NCBI GenBank assembly: GCA_947500005.1
Contig: CANMQJ010000005.1
Span: forward strand, 62,001 to 126,000
Length of the DNA stretch: 64,000 bases
Origin: an uncultured Paracoccaceae bacterium
GTDB taxonomy: Bacteria > Pseudomonadota > Alphaproteobacteria > Rhodobacterales > Rhodobacteraceae
Reading direction: 5' to 3'
The notes beneath the pieces are model-generated. The model had not been told where the DNA came from. It did no database searches and worked only from the letters and a program-made list of their open reading frames with translations. Shown piece by piece: positions 63,159-64,000 of this stretch (the first letter of the stretch is position 1; every line of letters starts with the position of its first letter). The position numbers and the translations under genes were made by a program.

Positions 63159-63259
63159 TAGTATCGCTCCCCTACTGAATCGCTGAGAAACGACGGTTGG
63201 CTTCTTTCACGCAGCTAACGTCCCAACGGCCGATTCTCATCCAACGATTCGTATTCAGA

Positions 63260-63275
63260 AGTTAATATGCTAACT
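63260..63275. promoter_or_regulatory. Inverted repeat AGTTA-N6-TAACT beside FNR box
   Basis: Perfect 5-bp arms (63260-63264 and 63271-63275) directly abut the TTGAT-N4-ATCAA element. It may be a second regulator site. Confidence 0.3.
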
Positions 63276-63289
63276 TTGATATATATCAA
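63276..63289. promoter_or_regulatory. Perfect FNR/FnrL-type box
   Basis: TTGATATATATCAA matches the TTGAT-N4-ATCAA consensus of FNR/FnrL/Dnr regulators exactly. It lies between two divergent genes, 118 bp from the minus-strand start and 297 bp from the plus-strand start. Oxygen- or NO-responsive control is inferred. Confidence 0.6.
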
Positions 63290-63585
63290 GTATGGAATTT
63301 GTTATCGTCTGGAGAACGATCCCCCGAGATGTCGCTGCCGCGCGTTTCGTCGTCCCGGCTGGTTCCCGATACGATCCGGTCTCTGGTCGCAGCGCCCCGC
63401 CGGGCAGGTTGACCACCACTTCCGCGAGATGCAGACTGAGACTGGATGAACGATCTGGTGGACATGACCTCAAAGGTGTCCGATCTTGCCGATTAGTTGC
63501 TTCGTCAGGCGCAAAGAAAACCCTCCCTCCGAGGTGAGGCCTGGGCTGCAAATCCTCTAGTGGGCGAAATGAAAGGTAACGAGAA

Positions 63586-64000
63586 ATGGCAACTTGGGAT
63601 TTCAGTTCGGTCCTGAAGTTCGACCGGGCGGGTGGCAGCCTCAACTTCCAGAATAGTGGGAATTTCCTGAACGAGAGCGGTACGCTTGACGATGGCGAGA
63701 ACGCTGGCGTGGGCAGTGCGACTTTCGAGGCTGGCGACTCCTTTGGTTCGGTCACGGTGGATGGGACCGCCTATACGCTTGAATTTTTTGGATACTACAG
63801 CGACTCTGGCGTGGACTATGTTGTGGCAAATGTCACGGGTGTTCCCAATACCGGGTTCCTGTTCAGCCCGAACGATGCCGCAACCACGACGGCGGCGCTC
63901 CCCAATGTCATTAGCGAAACGAACGTGAACACGGGTGTATTCAACGTTTGTTTTGCCGCCGGAACACTGATCGCTACGCCCGACGGCGAAACAGCGGTCG
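63586..64000 (+). CDS. Hint-domain protein, N-terminal part (runs off right edge)
   Basis: 138 residues are visible in an open frame without a stop. The ATG at 63586 follows AAAGG by about 9 nt. The N-terminal ~120 residues are beta-rich and acidic (DFSSVLKFDRAGGSLNFQNS, LDDGENAGVGSATFEAGDSF, GVDYVVANVTGVPNTGFLFS). Then CFAAGTLIATPDGETAV begins a Hint (hedgehog/intein) domain, with C122 as the catalytic N-terminal cysteine position. In Rhodobacteraceae such proteins commonly have a C-terminal Hint region, read as autoprocessing or as part of secreted proteins, and their role is unsettled. It faces away from the 986-aa gene and shares its upstream region, including the FNR-type box. Confidence 0.8.
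   Translation, partial: MATWDFSSVLKFDRAGGSLNFQNSGNFLNESGTLDDGENAGVGSATFEAGDSFGSVTVDGTAYTLEFFGYYSDSGVDYVVANVTGVPNTGFLFSPNDAATTTAALPNVISETNVNTGVFNVCFAAGTLIATPDGETAV

Larger units (their letters stand above)
63159..63585. other. Intergenic region between divergent exoprotein genes
   Basis: 427 bases. The part near 63230-63310 is AT-rich and holds two inverted repeats, one a perfect FNR-type box. Further right, GGAC/ACCT pairs with AGGT/GTCC (63460-63481) as an 8-bp stem with a 3-nt bulge, in the probable leader of the plus-strand gene. No gene is evident. Confidence 0.6.

Overview
The window is GC-rich and tightly packed. It looks like a chromosomal or chromid accessory region of a marine-type Rhodobacterales (Roseobacter/Paracoccaceae-like) alphaproteobacterium. 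That placement rests on the protein families present (Hint-domain protein, PssD/PssE-type glycosyltransferase pair, LEPR-XLL giant protein), the ATGA-coupled gene style and an FnrL-type TTGAT-N4-ATCAA box. It is inference; no rRNA or species marker is present.

Region 1 (1-2120) is a signalling module. A membrane sensor kinase runs off the left edge. Next to it on the minus strand is a small exported molybdopterin-fold-like protein, and divergent from both is a LuxR-type response regulator. The divergent promoter region carries three phased 6-bp half-sites. The same dyad (CTATMC-N4-GKATAG) recurs ahead of the polysaccharide genes at 2169 and 10488, so this regulator plausibly controls the polysaccharide locus.

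Region 2 (2281-15235) is a Wzx/Wzy-type exopolysaccharide locus, all on the plus strand: pyruvyl transferase, flippase, FrhB-like iron-sulfur reductase, membrane acyltransferase, O-antigen-ligase/polymerase-like protein, GT2, GT4, PssD and PssE, a second GT2, a chain-length protein with a decayed kinase domain, and an ExoY-like initiating phosphoglycosyltransferase. A GC hairpin follows.

Region 3 (15863-59882) is the striking part. A single 36-kb gene encodes a 12,038-residue protein with a LEPR-XLL leader, several families of internal repeats with higher-order periodicity, Calx-beta-like, RTX and LamG-like segments, a C-terminal HExxHxxGxxH metzincin motif and a cationic tail. Immediately downstream on the same strand are a GAF-HlyD fusion, a PqqD-M50-HlyD fusion, a SapC-family protein, a SecA-like ATPase reduced to its motor core, and a second periplasmic adaptor. 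No ABC exporter ATPase and no TolC-type channel is present. I propose this as a dedicated, apparently undescribed export/assembly system for the giant surface protein. The conservation and function of the set are inference.

Region 4 (59883-64000) holds a minus-strand 986-residue acidic secreted-type protein with calcium-loop motifs and three lectin-like C-terminal repeats, ending in a good intrinsic terminator. An intergenic region with a perfect FNR-type box follows, then the start of a Hint-domain protein that runs off the right edge. I saw no tRNA, rRNA, insertion sequence or CRISPR array.
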